64,000 nt of DNA from Aquibaculum sediminis (GTDB lineage Bacteria; Pseudomonadota; Alphaproteobacteria; Kiloniellales; DSM-21159), in the NCBI RefSeq assembly GCF_040712085.1, contig NZ_JBFCVK010000008.1, positions 137,462 through 201,461 on the forward strand, in the 5' to 3' direction. A model generated the notes under the pieces. The model searched no databases. It had not been told where the DNA came from and saw only the letters and a list, made by a program, of their open reading frames with translations. Below are positions 5,966 through 17,222 of the stretch, in pieces (position 1 is the stretch's first letter; every line of letters begins with the position of its first letter). The position numbers and the translations under genes are program-made.

Positions 5966-8839
5966 CTATTTCTTGGACTTGGAACCGCCGGCGCTCTTGC
6001 CGCCACCGGATCCACCCGACCCGGATCCGCCGGAGCCTGAGTCATCACCGCCGGAACCGCTCTTGCCACCGCTGCCGCCGCTACCGGCCTGCTTCTCCAA
6101 CTCGCCGGCCATGCGGGTCATGTCGGAGGCTTCGCGGATCAGCCCGCCCTGCTTGGTCAGGGCGCCGCCTTCGATGCCGATGTCGGCAAGCAGACTGTCA
6201 ACCAGCGGCGCCTGCACGCGATAGCGCAGGGCCGAGTTGATGACCTCGTCGGTCATGTTGGCCCGGGGGCCGCCCTGACCACCGCCGCCACCGGTGACGC
6301 CATCCAGCTGCATGATGCGGATATCCTGGATCTTCTCCAAGGGCTTGACCGAGGCGGAGACGATGCCTTCGACATGCTCCAGCAGCTTGCGACGGAAGAG
6401 CGAGTGGCGTGCCGGGTCGGTAAGCACGTTCTCGGCCTCATAGAGCAGCTTCTGGGCCTCGGCCTCGACGGCGCGGCGCACCTTCTCGGCATCGGCAGCG
6501 ATCTTCTCCTCTTCCGCCCGCTTCTCGGCCATGACGACGTCGATGCTGCGGCGGCGATTGGCCTCCTCGGTCTCGCGGGTGGTCTTGACCCGCTCCTCCG
6601 CCTCGGCCGCACGGGCCCGAGCGACCTCGGCCTCCGCGTGGGCGGCCGACTGCTCGAGCGACTTCTTGTAGAGAGTGATGGCCTTTTCCATCTCGGCCGA
6701 TTCGAGGTCGCGGGTGCTTTCCACCTCCAGGCGTCGACGCTGGGTCTCCTGCCCGATGCGGGCCTCGTCCAGGCCGCGTTCGGCGGCAATGCGCGTACGC
6801 TCCACGTCCTCGTAGGAGGCGATCTCCGCCTCACGCAAGGCCTGCATCCGCGCCACCTCGAGCTGCTCCAGCGCCCGCTTGCGCTCGAGCTGCGCGGCGT
6901 CGAGTGCCTGTTCGCGGGCCACGTCGGAGCGTTCCACATCGCGCTGGGCGGCGATTTCGGTCTGGCGCAGCTTGGCCTCGGCTTCCGCACGCTCGCCCTT
7001 CTTCGCTGCCAGTTCGATGGCTGCCAGCTCGCCGGCTTCCTCCACCGCACGACGGCGCTGGATGTCGACGGTCTCGACCTCCTGGTCGCGCCCGATTTCG
7101 CGAGCACGGGTTTCCTGTTCGGCAGCGATGCGCTCGAAGTCGACCATCTTGCGCTGAGCGATCCGAGCCGCCTCGACGGCTTCGTCGGCCGCAACCTGAG
7201 CTTCCTCCAGGATCTTCTTGCGCTCGATGTCGCGGGACCGGGTCTCCTGCTCGGCCACGATGCGCTCGCGCTCGATCTTGGCTTCCAGCTCGATGCGCTG
7301 GGATTCCACCAGCTCGCGCGCCGACAGGTCGGCTTCGTCCACTGCCCGGTTGCGCGCGATCTCGCGTTCGCGGGTCTCCTGCTCCGAGGCGATGCGCTCG
7401 GCCGCCAGCTGCTTGTCGCGGGCGATGGAAGCCGCTTCCGTCGCCTGCTTGGCGGCGATCTCGGCTTCGTCGAGCATCCGCTGGCGCTCGATCTCCAGCT
7501 CTCGGACCTTGCGGTCGGTCTGGATGCGCTCTTCGTTGGTGTTGGCCGCCTCGAGGATGCGCAGCTTCTCGGTCGCCTCGCGCGCTGCGATCTCTGCCTG
7601 CTCGATGGTCTGCGCCCGCTCGATCTCGCGGCGGCGGATTTCCTCCTCGTTGGCGATGCGGGCATCGGCCAGCGCGCGCTCCTGCGCCAGCCGGGCCTTC
7701 TCCGTGGCCTCGCGAGCGGCGATCTCCGCCTGCTCCACCTCACGCTGCCGCGTGATTTCGCGGGTCTGAGTTTCCTGCTCGTTGGAGATGCGCGCTTCGT
7801 GCACGGCGCGCTCCTGGGCGATGCGGGCCTTTTCGGTCGCTTCGCGGCTGGAGATCTCCCAGGCCTCGATGTCCCTCTGGCGCTCGATCTCCCACTGGCG
7901 CACCTCCCGCTCGGAGGCAATGCGGCTTTCGGAGATGGCGCGTTCATTGGCGATGCGCGCCCGCTCGATGGACTCGCGCGCCGTGATCTGCGCGGTTTCG
8001 GCCTCGGTCTCGCGCTCGGCCCGCTCACGCGCCAACTGGGCGCGCTGATGGGCACGGCGGAACTCGACGTCACGCTCCTGCTCCAGGCGGGCTTCCTCGC
8101 TGGCCCGCTCGATCTCCAGGGACTGCTTCTCCGCTTCCAGATTGCGGGTGCGAATGCGGATCATCGAGTCCTGCTCGATGTCGTTGCGCAGCTTGCGCCG
8201 CTCCTCGATGTCCTGGATGAGCGCGGTCAAGCCCTCGGCGTCAAAGCGGTTCGAGGGGTTGAAGTATTCGAGCGCCGTCTGGTCGATGTCGATGATCGCC
8301 ACCGATTCCAGTTCAAGGCCGTTGCGCTCCAGATCCTCCTGTGCCGCGTCACGCACGCGGGAGACATAGGCGCCGCGCTGCTCGTGCATCTCGCCCATGG
8401 ACATTTCGGCGGCCACGGCGCGCATGGCCGACTCGAACTTGCCCACCAGCAATTCATTGAGATTGCGTGCTTCCAGCGTGCGCCGGCCCAGAGTGGCGGC
8501 TGCGAGAGAGACAGCTTCGCGGGTCGGGCGGACCCGTACGTAGAACTCCGCCTCCACGTCGACGCGCATCCGGTCCTTGGTGATCAGGGCCTGGTCTTTG
8601 CTGCGCTCCACTTCGAGCGCCAGCGTGTTCAGGTTGACCGGCGTGGTGTCGTGGACGATCGGCCAGACGAAGGCGCCACCGTCGATCACCACTTTCTCGC
8701 CCAGGAAGCCAGTTCGCACGAAGGCAATTTCCTTCGTGGAGCGACGGTAAAGCCACGTCATGACCCAGTAGATAATGGCAATGACGATGACAAGGGCGAT
8801 AAGCCACAAGATGCCCTGGCCGATGAAATCCCCGGTCAT
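5966..8839 (-). CDS. giant flotillin-like SPFH protein with 44-residue coiled-coil repeats
   Basis: A 957-residue protein of the YqiK/flotillin group. Residues ~8-30 form one membrane segment and ~35-205 an SPFH/band-7 domain (VVIDGGAFVWPIVHDTTPVN is typical). A very long charged coiled coil follows to ~830, then a flotillin C-terminal region and a Gly/Ser-rich tail ending KSKK. Residues 282-589 contain seven back-to-back 44-residue repeats built on an AEIAAREATEKARIA pattern. As 44 equals four hendecads, a right-handed coiled coil is expected. The usual role is a membrane-microdomain scaffold. ATG 8839 has GGAGG upstream. E. coli YqiK is ~550 residues, so this protein is greatly enlarged by repeat growth. 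Confidence 0.88.
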   Translation of the reverse strand: MTGDFIGQGILWLIALVIVIAIIYWVMTWLYRRSTKEIAFVRTGFLGEKVVIDGGAFVWPIVHDTTPVNLNTLALEVERSKDQALITKDRMRVDVEAEFYVRVRPTREAVSLAAATLGRRTLEARNLNELLVGKFESAMRAVAAEMSMGEMHEQRGAYVSRVRDAAQEDLERNGLELESVAIIDIDQTALEYFNPSNRFDAEGLTALIQDIEERRKLRNDIEQDSMIRIRTRNLEAEKQSLEIERASEEARLEQERDVEFRRAHQRAQLARERAERETEAETAQITARESIERARIANERAISESRIASEREVRQWEIERQRDIEAWEISSREATEKARIAQERAVHEARISNEQETQTREITRQREVEQAEIAAREATEKARLAQERALADARIANEEEIRRREIERAQTIEQAEIAAREATEKLRILEAANTNEERIQTDRKVRELEIERQRMLDEAEIAAKQATEAASIARDKQLAAERIASEQETREREIARNRAVDEADLSARELVESQRIELEAKIERERIVAEQETRSRDIERKKILEEAQVAADEAVEAARIAQRKMVDFERIAAEQETRAREIGRDQEVETVDIQRRRAVEEAGELAAIELAAKKGERAEAEAKLRQTEIAAQRDVERSDVAREQALDAAQLERKRALEQLEVARMQALREAEIASYEDVERTRIAAERGLDEARIGQETQRRRLEVESTRDLESAEMEKAITLYKKSLEQSAAHAEAEVARARAAEAEERVKTTRETEEANRRRSIDVVMAEKRAEEEKIAADAEKVRRAVEAEAQKLLYEAENVLTDPARHSLFRRKLLEHVEGIVSASVKPLEKIQDIRIMQLDGVTGGGGGQGGPRANMTDEVINSALRYRVQAPLVDSLLADIGIEGGALTKQGGLIREASDMTRMAGELEKQAGSGGSGGKSGSGGDDSGSGGSGSGGSGGGKSAGGSKSKK

Positions 8840-8893
8840 TGTACTTCCTCCCGCAGCGACGTCGGCATTATTCTTCTACCTTCCGTCTGCATA

Positions 8894-9724
8894 TCATTTG
8901 CCCTTAACTTGCTTGAACCGGCGTGTCTGTTCCGTCAAAGCGACTTCGGTCGGCAGACGCTCCATAGAGGAGGCGCCATAGAAGCCGTGACACGCAGCGG
9001 TGTTCTTCAAGACGTACTCGGCGTCCTCCGGCATGGCGACGGGGCCGCCATGCACCAGAACGATCACCTCCGAATTGACCTTGAGCGCCGCCTCGGCCCA
9101 TTCATCGACCAGGGCCGGGCAGTCCTCCAGCTTGAGCGCGGTCTCCGCCCCGATGCTGCCCCCGGTGGTCAGGCCCATGTGGCAGACCACGATGTCTGCA
9201 CCGGCCTTGGCCATGGCCGTAGCCTCGTCCGCGTTGAAGACGTAAGGCGTGGTCAGGAGGTCCTTGCCGCGGGCCTTGGCGATCATGTCGACCTCCAGGC
9301 CGTAGGACATGCCGGTCTCCTCCAGATTGGACCGGAAGGTCCCGTCGATGATCCCCACGGTGGGGAAGTTCTGCACGCCCGCGAAGCCGATGCGCTTCAC
9401 CTCATCGAGGAAAACGTCCATGTCGCGGAAGGGGTCCGTTCCGTTCACACCGGCCAGCACCGGCGTGTTGCGCACCACCGGTAGGACCTCGCGCGCCATA
9501 TCCATCACGATCTGGTTCGCATCGCCGTAGGCCAGCAGACCGGCCAGCGAACCGCGCCCGGCCATGCGGTAGCGGCCCGAGTTGTAGATCACGATGAGAT
9601 CGATGCCGCCGGCTTCCTCGCACTTGGCGGAAAGACCGGTTCCGGCACCACCCCCGACGATGGGCTCACCGCGCTCGATCATGGCGCGGAAGCGTTCCAG
9701 AATGGCGCTGCGGCTCTGACTCAT
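8894..9724 (-). CDS. TIM-barrel protein of the phosphoenolpyruvate hydrolase-like family
   Basis: A 276-residue TIM-barrel protein with IVGGGAGTGLSAKCEEAGGI near the start and VNGTDPF, FPTVGIIDGTFR and MGLTTGGSIG later. This matches the PEP-hydrolase-like family that forms the C-terminal half of the plant Tm-1 protein. It starts 4 nt after the gene carrying the matching N-terminal (UPF0261) domain, so the two halves of Tm-1 are encoded side by side. ATG 9724 follows GGTGA; the longer frame to 9817 lies inside the upstream gene and was rejected. The bacterial reaction is not established. The link to an ABC operon suggests processing of an imported compound. Confidence 0.82.
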   Translation of the reverse strand: MSQSRSAILERFRAMIERGEPIVGGGAGTGLSAKCEEAGGIDLIVIYNSGRYRMAGRGSLAGLLAYGDANQIVMDMAREVLPVVRNTPVLAGVNGTDPFRDMDVFLDEVKRIGFAGVQNFPTVGIIDGTFRSNLEETGMSYGLEVDMIAKARGKDLLTTPYVFNADEATAMAKAGADIVVCHMGLTTGGSIGAETALKLEDCPALVDEWAEAALKVNSEVIVLVHGGPVAMPEDAEYVLKNTAACHGFYGASSMERLPTEVALTEQTRRFKQVKGK

Positions 9725-9728
9725 GATG

Positions 9729-11940
9729 TCACCTGCTCCTGGTCTTCTGCTTTGGCCGCCCGCCGCCGTGCAGCGCCCGGAAGGCAGCCACCACTTCGGC
9801 CGCAAAGGCCGGGTCATTGATGTTGTGCGGCACGCGGATCAACTGGCGCGTGGCCGTCTGGTGCACGGTGCGCTCCAGCGCGGCGAAGAGCGCCCGGTCG
9901 GCGGCCGGGTCATGGAAGGGCTGCCCGGGCGCATCCAGTGCGGAGACACCGCCCTCCGGCAGGAAGAAGCGCACCGGCGCCTCCATGCGGTTCAGGCGCT
10001 CGCCGATCCACTGCCCGATCGCCTTGTTCTCCTCCGGCGAGGTGCGCATCAGCGTCACCTGCGGATTGTGGCGATAGAGATTGCGTTCGCGGAAACGCTC
10101 TGGGACGGTCTCGGGCGCGGCGAAGTTCACCATGTCCAGGGCGCCGCAAGAGCCGATGTAGGGCATGTTGCGCCGGATCATGGCGCCGAAGCGATCCTCG
10201 CTGGCCGGGAAGATGCCGCCCACCAGCAGGTCGCAGACCTCGGTGGTGGTCACGTCGACCACGCCCTGCACCAGGCCGCTGTCCACCAGCTTTTCCATCG
10301 ACTGCCCGCCGATGCCGGTGGCATGGAAGACGAGGCAATCATAGTCCCGCTCAAGGGCTGCAGAGATCTGCCGCACGCAAGGGGTGGTAACCCCGAACAT
10401 GCTGAGCGCCACCGCCGGCAGGCCGTCGCTCTGCATCGCGACCTGCGGATCGGCGTCGCGCCGGGCCTGCACCATGCCGATCATGGCATTGGCGCCGTTG
10501 GCCAGCACCTGCCGGGTGATGGAATTGAGCCCCTGCACGTCGGCCACCGAGTGCATCATCACGATGTCGGAGGGACCGACGTAACGGGCGACATCACCGG
10601 AGGCCACGGTGGAGATGATCAACTTGGGCACGCCCACCGGCAGGACCCGCATGGCCGGCGCGACGATGGCGGTTCCGCCCGAGCCGCCGGCAGAGATGAT
10701 GCCGGCGATCCCGGACTGGCGCTTGATCCAGCGCTCGAAGGCCAGCGTCATTCCCGCGACCGACTCGCCACGGTCGCTGCCGAATACGCCGCTCGCGCCC
10801 CGGGGGTGAAAGGCAGCGATCTGGTGCGCGGGCACCTCCGCTCCGGAGTGATGGCCCGAAGAGGTGGAGAGGTCCACCAGCCGCACCGGCAGTCCGGCTG
10901 CCCGAACGAGATCACGGATGAAGCGCAGCTCCTCGCCCTTGGTGTCGAGCGTGCCGGCGACGAGCACCACCTGCTCGCCCGTCGCGACCAAGGGACGCAG
11001 CTCGGCCTGGGCCGAACGGGCCGCGGCAACCGTTCCCGTCGGTGCCCGGGTGAGCGTGCGCGCCTGCTGGATCAACAGGCGCCGCGGCACCGGCTTGGAC
11101 CAGCGGGTCGGCACCACCGGGTTCGACTGATAGACGCGCAGGGACTGCGGCGCCTGCGGCTTGGCCTCGTCAGCGGACGGTTCGCTGCCGCTGGCCGGCT
11201 CCTCTGCCGCGTCTTCGCCGTGCCGGCCCACGCCCAGCAGGCGCTGCTGCAGCTCCCGGTCGGCGGCCAATTGGCCGGCATCGGCCACGCGATTGATACG
11301 GCCGTTGACCATGATGCCGACTTTCTCGGCCACCGTGGTGGCAACGCCGATGTTCTGCTCGATGACCAGAACGTCGATGCCGCTTTCCTCGCCCAGTTCC
11401 AGCAGCATCTCCTCGACCTGCTGCACGATGACCGGCGCCAGACCTTCGGTTGGCTCGTCCATGATCAGCAGGCGGGGGTTCAGCAGCAGCGCCCGGGCGA
11501 TAGCCAGCATCTGCTGCTCACCGCCGGAGAGTTGACCGCCGCCGTTGTTCTTCCGCTCGGCCAGCCGGGGGAAGGTGGTGTAGATGCGATCCACCGTCCA
11601 GCTGCCCTGGTGACCGGCCGAGACCATTCGCAGGTGCTCATCCACTGTGAGCGACCGCCAAAGCCGCCGGCCCTGCGGCACGTAGCCGACGCCCATTTGC
11701 GCCACCTGCGCCGGGGAGCGGCCAAGCAGGGACTCGCCGTGAAAGCTGATGGAGCCGCTCGACGCCGGCACCAGGCCCATGATGGCCTTGCACAGCGTTG
11801 TCTTGCCCATGCCGTTGCGCCCGACCACCGACAACACACCCTGCTGCAGAGTCAGGTTGACACCCTGCAAGGCGTGGGAGGAGCCGTAGTAGACGTTGAG
11901 GTCGTGGACCTCGAGCGCAGGGGCTCCCTGGCGCGCGCGC

Positions 11941-11948
<8 letters not shown>
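9729..11948 (-). CDS. LivF-type ABC ATPase fused to a Tm-1-like (UPF0261) domain
   Basis: A 739-residue fusion. Residues 1-~238 are a LivF-like ATPase with Walker A GRNGMGKT (43-50), signature LSGGEQQ (140-146), Walker B LLIMDEPTEGL and the switch region VLVIEQN. A linker follows (~240-325). Residues ~326-739 are a UPF0261/Tm-1-like ATP-binding domain starting VVLVAGTLDTKGEE, with ISAGGSGGTAI and HATGIGGQSMEKL. Plant Tm-1 joins this domain to the TIM barrel that here is the next gene. The start overlaps the end of livG by 8 nt. The fusion physically ties import to the Tm-1 enzyme module. Its substrate is unknown; a leucine-type amino acid is not implied. Confidence 0.87.
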
Positions 11949-12734
<786 letters not shown>

Positions 12735-12738
<4 letters not shown>

Positions 12739-13820
12739 GACGCCTCCGGCTTGTCGACGAGAGGATCACGCCGGCGGCGACGGCGGGCACGCCAGCGTTC
12801 CCAGAGCCCGAGCACCCCGTCGGGGGACCAGTAGACAACCACGAGGAAGCCTAGGCCGATCAGAAGCTTATAGCGATCGCCTGCCATGGAGAGTGCCTGG
12901 AGCACATCCGGCGAGAAGGTGCGCAGCAGTACGTAGATGAAGGCGCCGATGAAGGGGCCGATGGGCCGGGCGATGCCGCCAACGATGGCGATCACCAGGA
13001 TGTCGATCACCGCCGGGAGCCCCGCGGTACCGGGCGAGATCTGCGCGTTCTGCCAGACCAACAGGATGCCGCCGATGGCCGCGATCACGGCCGCGAAGGT
13101 ATAAGCGGTGATGCGATGGGCCACGACATTGAAGCCCAGGGCGGCCATGCGTCGGGGATTATCCCGGATTCCCTGCAGGGCCAGCCCGAAGGGCGCGCGC
13201 GAGACATAGACAACCACCAGATAGCAGATCGTCGCGCAGCCGAGTGTCAGGTAATAGAACGGTATGGCGCCGCGCCAGTTCACACCGAAGAGCTGCGGCG
13301 GCACCACGTCGCCGAAGCCCGAATAGCCGTTGAATATCGTGTAGTTCTGGCGCGTGAAGTAGAAGAAGGCCGCGGCGAAGGCCAAGGTGATCATGATCGT
13401 GTAGATACCCTCGGTGCGCACCGCGAGGGCGCCGATGAGGGTGGCAAAGATGGCGGCGATAAGGATCGCCACCGGCACATTGAGCCACCAGGGCCAGCCC
13501 AGGCTGATGGACGTCGCGCCGCTGTCACCTAGGATCGCCACCATGTAGCCGCCCAATGCCGCAATGGACATCTGCGCCAGGCTGACCATGCCGCCGTAGC
13601 CGGCCAGGAACATCAGGCTGAGCGCGATCATGCCCAGGATGAAAGCCCAGCCGAAGATCTGGTAGAGGAAGAAGTCGTTGGCGATCAGCGGCATGAGCAG
13701 CAGGATCGCGCCGACGACCCAATAGGCGAGCGGGATGCCCTGCACCCAGTCGTTCAGGCGCGTCGCCAGGCTGCGCCGGGTCTCGGTTTGGGACTGCTGA
13801 GGGGAGTCGCTGACGGCCAT
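12735..13820 (-). CDS. branched-chain-type ABC transporter permease (LivM-like)
   Basis: A 361-residue inner-membrane permease with about ten hydrophobic segments. The family blocks GYGGMVSLAQMSIAALGGY and RDNPRRMAALGFNV (the EAA-like coupling loop) are visible, with an Arg-rich cytoplasmic C-terminus. It pairs with the LivH-like permease encoded 5 nt upstream. ATG 13820 reads MAVSDSPQQ. It belongs to the leucine/urea/aromatic-acid importer superfamily, so the exact substrate is not specified by sequence. Confidence 0.9.
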
Positions 13821-13825
13821 GGTCC

Positions 13826-14830
13826 CTAGCGCCCCATCAGTCCCTGCGGCCGGAAGGCCAGGACCGCCGCCATGATCAGGAAGGTGAAGACCACCGAATA
13901 GGTCGGCGCATAGACCGAGCCGAGCTGTTCCGCCAGACCGATCAGCACGGCGCCCAGCGCAGCGCCCAGGATCGAGCCCATGCCACCCACGATCACCACC
14001 ACCAGCGAGGCCAGGAGGAAACGCATGTCCTCACCGGCCACGACCGATTGGAAGGTACCGCCGACAATTCCTGCCACGCCGGCCAGACCGGCACCGAAGG
14101 CGAAGACCACCATAAAGATGATCTGCACCCGCACGCCCGAGGCGGCGAGCATGTCGCGGTCATCGACGCCGGCACGAATCAGCATGCCAATGCGGGTGCG
14201 GTTCAAGGCCAACCACATGAGAATGCCCAGCACGATGGAGGCCACCAGGATGGCGATGCGCACCGAGGGATAGCGCAGAAAATAGATGTCGTCCCCGCGC
14301 ACCGCCGCCACCAGCGGCAACTCCACCGGGCCGCGCAGCCAGTCGGGAGTGAGAATCTGGTAGGAGGAGCCGCCCCAGAGCCAGAGCATGATGTCGGCCA
14401 GCACGATGGATATGCCAATGGTCACCAGGGTCTGGCGCAGATCCTCGCCTTCCATGCGGCGAAAGACGGTGTACTGCAGCACCACGCCAAGCAGGGCGAC
14501 GGCAATGAACACGACGACGAAGGAGAAGAGCCAGCTTCCGGTCGCGTCGGATACCTCATAACCGAGATAGCCGCCCAGGAGGTAGAGCGAGCCGTGGGCC
14601 AGATTGACGTTCTTCATCAAGCCGAAAATCAGCGTGAAGCCGCTGGCCACCAGGAAGTAGAGCGCCCCCAAGGTGACACCGTTGAAGACCGCATTGAGGA
14701 AAATCTGCTTGCGCCCGAGGACTTCCTCCATGCCGGCCGACCAGGGCGCAATGATGAAGTAGAGCAGCACAGCTGCCGCCAGGGCGATGACGACGGTCCA
14801 GACCGGATTACGCCGGATGAGGTCGTTCAC
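13826..14830 (-). CDS. branched-chain-type ABC transporter permease (LivH-like)
   Basis: A 334-residue permease with eight or so membrane segments and family blocks NGVTLGALYFLVASGFTLI, AHGSLYLLGGY and GVDDRDMLAASGV. The start is GTG 14830 with a strong GGGAGGGG ribosome site upstream. It is the first transporter gene after a ~235-base gap from the AraC regulator and probably opens a transcript that runs through LivM, LivG, the LivF fusion and the TIM-barrel gene. Confidence 0.9.
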   Translation of the reverse strand: MNDLIRRNPVWTVVIALAAAVLLYFIIAPWSAGMEEVLGRKQIFLNAVFNGVTLGALYFLVASGFTLIFGLMKNVNLAHGSLYLLGGYLGYEVSDATGSWLFSFVVVFIAVALLGVVLQYTVFRRMEGEDLRQTLVTIGISIVLADIMLWLWGGSSYQILTPDWLRGPVELPLVAAVRGDDIYFLRYPSVRIAILVASIVLGILMWLALNRTRIGMLIRAGVDDRDMLAASGVRVQIIFMVVFAFGAGLAGVAGIVGGTFQSVVAGEDMRFLLASLVVVIVGGMGSILGAALGAVLIGLAEQLGSVYAPTYSVVFTFLIMAAVLAFRPQGLMGR

Positions 14831-15065
14831 GCGGCCCCTCCCACCGTCCTGTTTCCGGACGCCACTGTCATCCTATCCTCCCTGTTGCAGCCTGAGCGGG
14901 CACAGGCCTATGCGCGCCGAATCCGAGCCCGGCTGCTGTCTGTCGCTAGGCTAAGCGCAAAGCGCATGGGAGCGCATACCCGACAGTCTCTTGCTGTCGC
15001 CGATCGGATGAAGTTTGACCCCAATGCGGGACGACGCCGGCTGGGACTACGCCGCGCCAGACGCA

Positions 15066-15902
15066 TCACGCCGCGTCAGCGAAGTGCACGATCCGACGAT
15101 AGTCGCTGGGCGCGATGCCCACGTTGGCGATGAAGAAACGCGTGAAGCTGGCCTGGGAGGAGAAGCCGAGGTCGAGGCCGATATCGGTGACGGGATCGAC
15201 GCTGGTCACGAGGCGATCGATCGCGTTCTCCATCCGCAGGGTGTTGAGATACATGTTGGGCGTGATCCCAACCTGCTGGCGAAAGAGCTTGTAGAAATGC
15301 GGTCGGGACAGTCCGGCGCCGCGCGCTATTCGATCCAGCACCACACGCTCGCTCACCCTTTCGCGCATCAGCTTGATGGCATTGCGCACGCGGAAATCGC
15401 GCACCGGCGGCGCGCAACGGGTGAAGGAAGCCCCTTCGGCGATCCACTGCCAGGACTGGTCGAAGCTTTCCTGGGTCAATCCGTAGAGATAGCCGGCGAC
15501 ATAGCTGTCGTCCGCATCCTCCAGCATCGCACCGGCAATCTTGAAGACCAGACGATTGATCGTCTCGGTTACGTCGATAGGGCTGCGCCCGAAGCGCAGC
15601 GAGGCGCTGGCCCGGCGGCTCGCCTCCAGAAACCAGAAGGGTTTGATGTAGAGCGTGAGATAGAGCGACAGCTTGCCGGGATGCAGGCAGCGATAGTTGT
15701 GCGGCTGCCAGGGGCTGACCGCAACGCCCTGCCCCGGCCCCAGCGGATAGTATTCCCCTTCGATATCAATGGACCCCGGCGGACCCTGGACGTGAAAGAT
15801 CAGGTGCCCTTCGCGATGCGCGTGCAGCGTCATCGAGCGATCCAGGTTATAGAGCGCCACCCGTCCGAATGGTCCATGATGCACTGCCAGTGCAGTACTC
15901 AT
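15066..15902 (-). CDS. AraC-family transcriptional regulator
   Basis: A 278-residue regulator. The N-terminal half is cupin-like (LHAHREGHLIFHVQG, GPGQGVAVSPWQPHNYRC), and the C-terminal ~100 residues form the double helix-turn-helix AraC domain, ending with SQASFTRFFIANVGIAPSDY. The start at ATG 15902 is set by GGGGAGG eight bases upstream. It lies between the iron alcohol dehydrogenase and the LivH gene on the same strand and probably senses the substrate or product of this import and oxidation module (inference). Confidence 0.9.
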   Translation of the reverse strand: MSTALAVHHGPFGRVALYNLDRSMTLHAHREGHLIFHVQGPPGSIDIEGEYYPLGPGQGVAVSPWQPHNYRCLHPGKLSLYLTLYIKPFWFLEASRRASASLRFGRSPIDVTETINRLVFKIAGAMLEDADDSYVAGYLYGLTQESFDQSWQWIAEGASFTRCAPPVRDFRVRNAIKLMRERVSERVVLDRIARGAGLSRPHFYKLFRQQVGITPNMYLNTLRMENAIDRLVTSVDPVTDIGLDLGFSSQASFTRFFIANVGIAPSDYRRIVHFADAA

Positions 15903-16049
15903 CGTCCTCCCCCACCGTCGAACCGGGCAGCACCACCGGATTGGCGCAAGCACTCCCGCCGCCCGTCGAACGGCTTCCTTATTGCTTGGCAGTCTATCTC
16001 AGCCCTTGATTGAGTCCAGAGACTCATGACGATGGTTCCCTCGGCGTGG

Positions 16050-17183
16050 TCACAGCGCCTCCTGCAGCAGCGCGAGGTAATCGGACGCATCCGCCTTGCG
16101 CGGGTTTGTGCGATTGGCGTGATCACGCGCGGCAAAGCAGGCCGCCTGCTCAAGGGTCGCCGCATCGGCCCCCAGCTCCGACAGGCAGCCAGGCAGTCCG
16201 ACCCGCTCGCGCAGGCCGACGATGGCCTGACCCAGTCCGGTCGCCTGGGAAAGAGCCAGTTCGCGCCGTATCTCCTCATAGCGCCCCCCGGCAGCAGGTG
16301 CATTGAACTCTAGCACCAGCGGCAGCAGCACGCCGGTGATGGCTCCGTGGTCGCTCTGGCCCAGCCCCAGCCCGCAAAGCGCATTGCTCATGGCATGCAC
16401 CCCGCCAAGCCCCTTCTGTTGTGCCAAGGCGCCGTTGAGCCCGGCGGCCATCACCTCCCGGCGGGCTTCAAGGTCGTCCCCCTGCGCGACGGCCCGCTCA
16501 AGATTGCCAAAGGCGCGGCGCATCCCGTCCAGAGCCATGCCGTCAGCCGGTGGATTGAAAGCCGAGGAGATGAAGGTCTCCATGCAATGGGTCAGGGCAT
16601 CCATGCCCGTGCTGGCCGTACGTTCGGGCGAGAGATCCAGAGTCAGGGTGGGGTCGCAGATGACCACCCGGGGAATCAGGTGGGGGCTGACCACCGCATG
16701 ATTCGGCCCCTCTTCCATCGCGATCAATGCCACACCGGAAACATCGGCGCCGGCCCCGGCGACGGTGGGAATCGCGAGCAGCGGCGGCAGCACGTTGCGG
16801 ATACGCGCCATGCCTCCCTCGCTTCCCAGGTAGCTGCAGAGCGTTCCTTCATGAGTGATGCGAATGGCGGCCACCTTGGCCAGATCGCAGGCAATGGCGC
16901 CGCCGAACGCGATCAGGCTGTCGCAGGCCTGTTCCCGGTATAACTCTGCGGCCTTGTCGCAGGCCTCCCGGGTGACACGGGTTTCCGTCAGGGTGAGGTA
17001 GTGCGCACGAACGCTACGGGGGATGGCAAGCGTGAGACGGCCCAAGGCCAAGTCGCGGGCCCCGTCCCTGTCGCAGAGCACCAGGGGTCGCCTGGCGCCG
17101 AGCGCTTCCAGCTCGCTCTCCAGTGCGTGCTCCAGCACGTGATCGGCGAAATGGATCCGGGTGACATAGGTGATGAGCGACAT
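16050..17183 (-). CDS. divergent iron-type (group III) alcohol dehydrogenase
   Basis: A 377-residue NAD(P)-dependent dehydrogenase/reductase of the iron-containing family, which also includes maleylacetate reductases. The metal ligands are likely Asp195 and His199 (GMDALTH), His263 and His279. The nucleotide loop is unusual: GGAIACDLAK instead of the common GGGSxxDxAK, and AGAGADVS instead of AGTGSEVT. ATG 17183 was chosen because the longer frame to 17252 runs through a 26-base palindrome. It lies between the binding-protein gene and its AraC regulator, and probably acts on the imported compound or a breakdown product. Confidence 0.85.
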   Translation of the reverse strand: MSLITYVTRIHFADHVLEHALESELEALGARRPLVLCDRDGARDLALGRLTLAIPRSVRAHYLTLTETRVTREACDKAAELYREQACDSLIAFGGAIACDLAKVAAIRITHEGTLCSYLGSEGGMARIRNVLPPLLAIPTVAGAGADVSGVALIAMEEGPNHAVVSPHLIPRVVICDPTLTLDLSPERTASTGMDALTHCMETFISSAFNPPADGMALDGMRRAFGNLERAVAQGDDLEARREVMAAGLNGALAQQKGLGGVHAMSNALCGLGLGQSDHGAITGVLLPLVLEFNAPAAGGRYEEIRRELALSQATGLGQAIVGLRERVGLPGCLSELGADAATLEQAACFAARDHANRTNPRKADASDYLALLQEAL

Positions 17184-17222
17184 GGCTTGCGCAGCGCCCC
17201 CGTCCGCCGGCTCCGCAAGGCT

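Noticed and set aside
6253..9484. Very long open frames on both strands over the flotillin gene (up to 1036 codons on the plus strand)
   Set aside because: They are shadows of the GC-rich, charged repeat. Their products have no family pattern, and the minus-strand SPFH frame explains the region.
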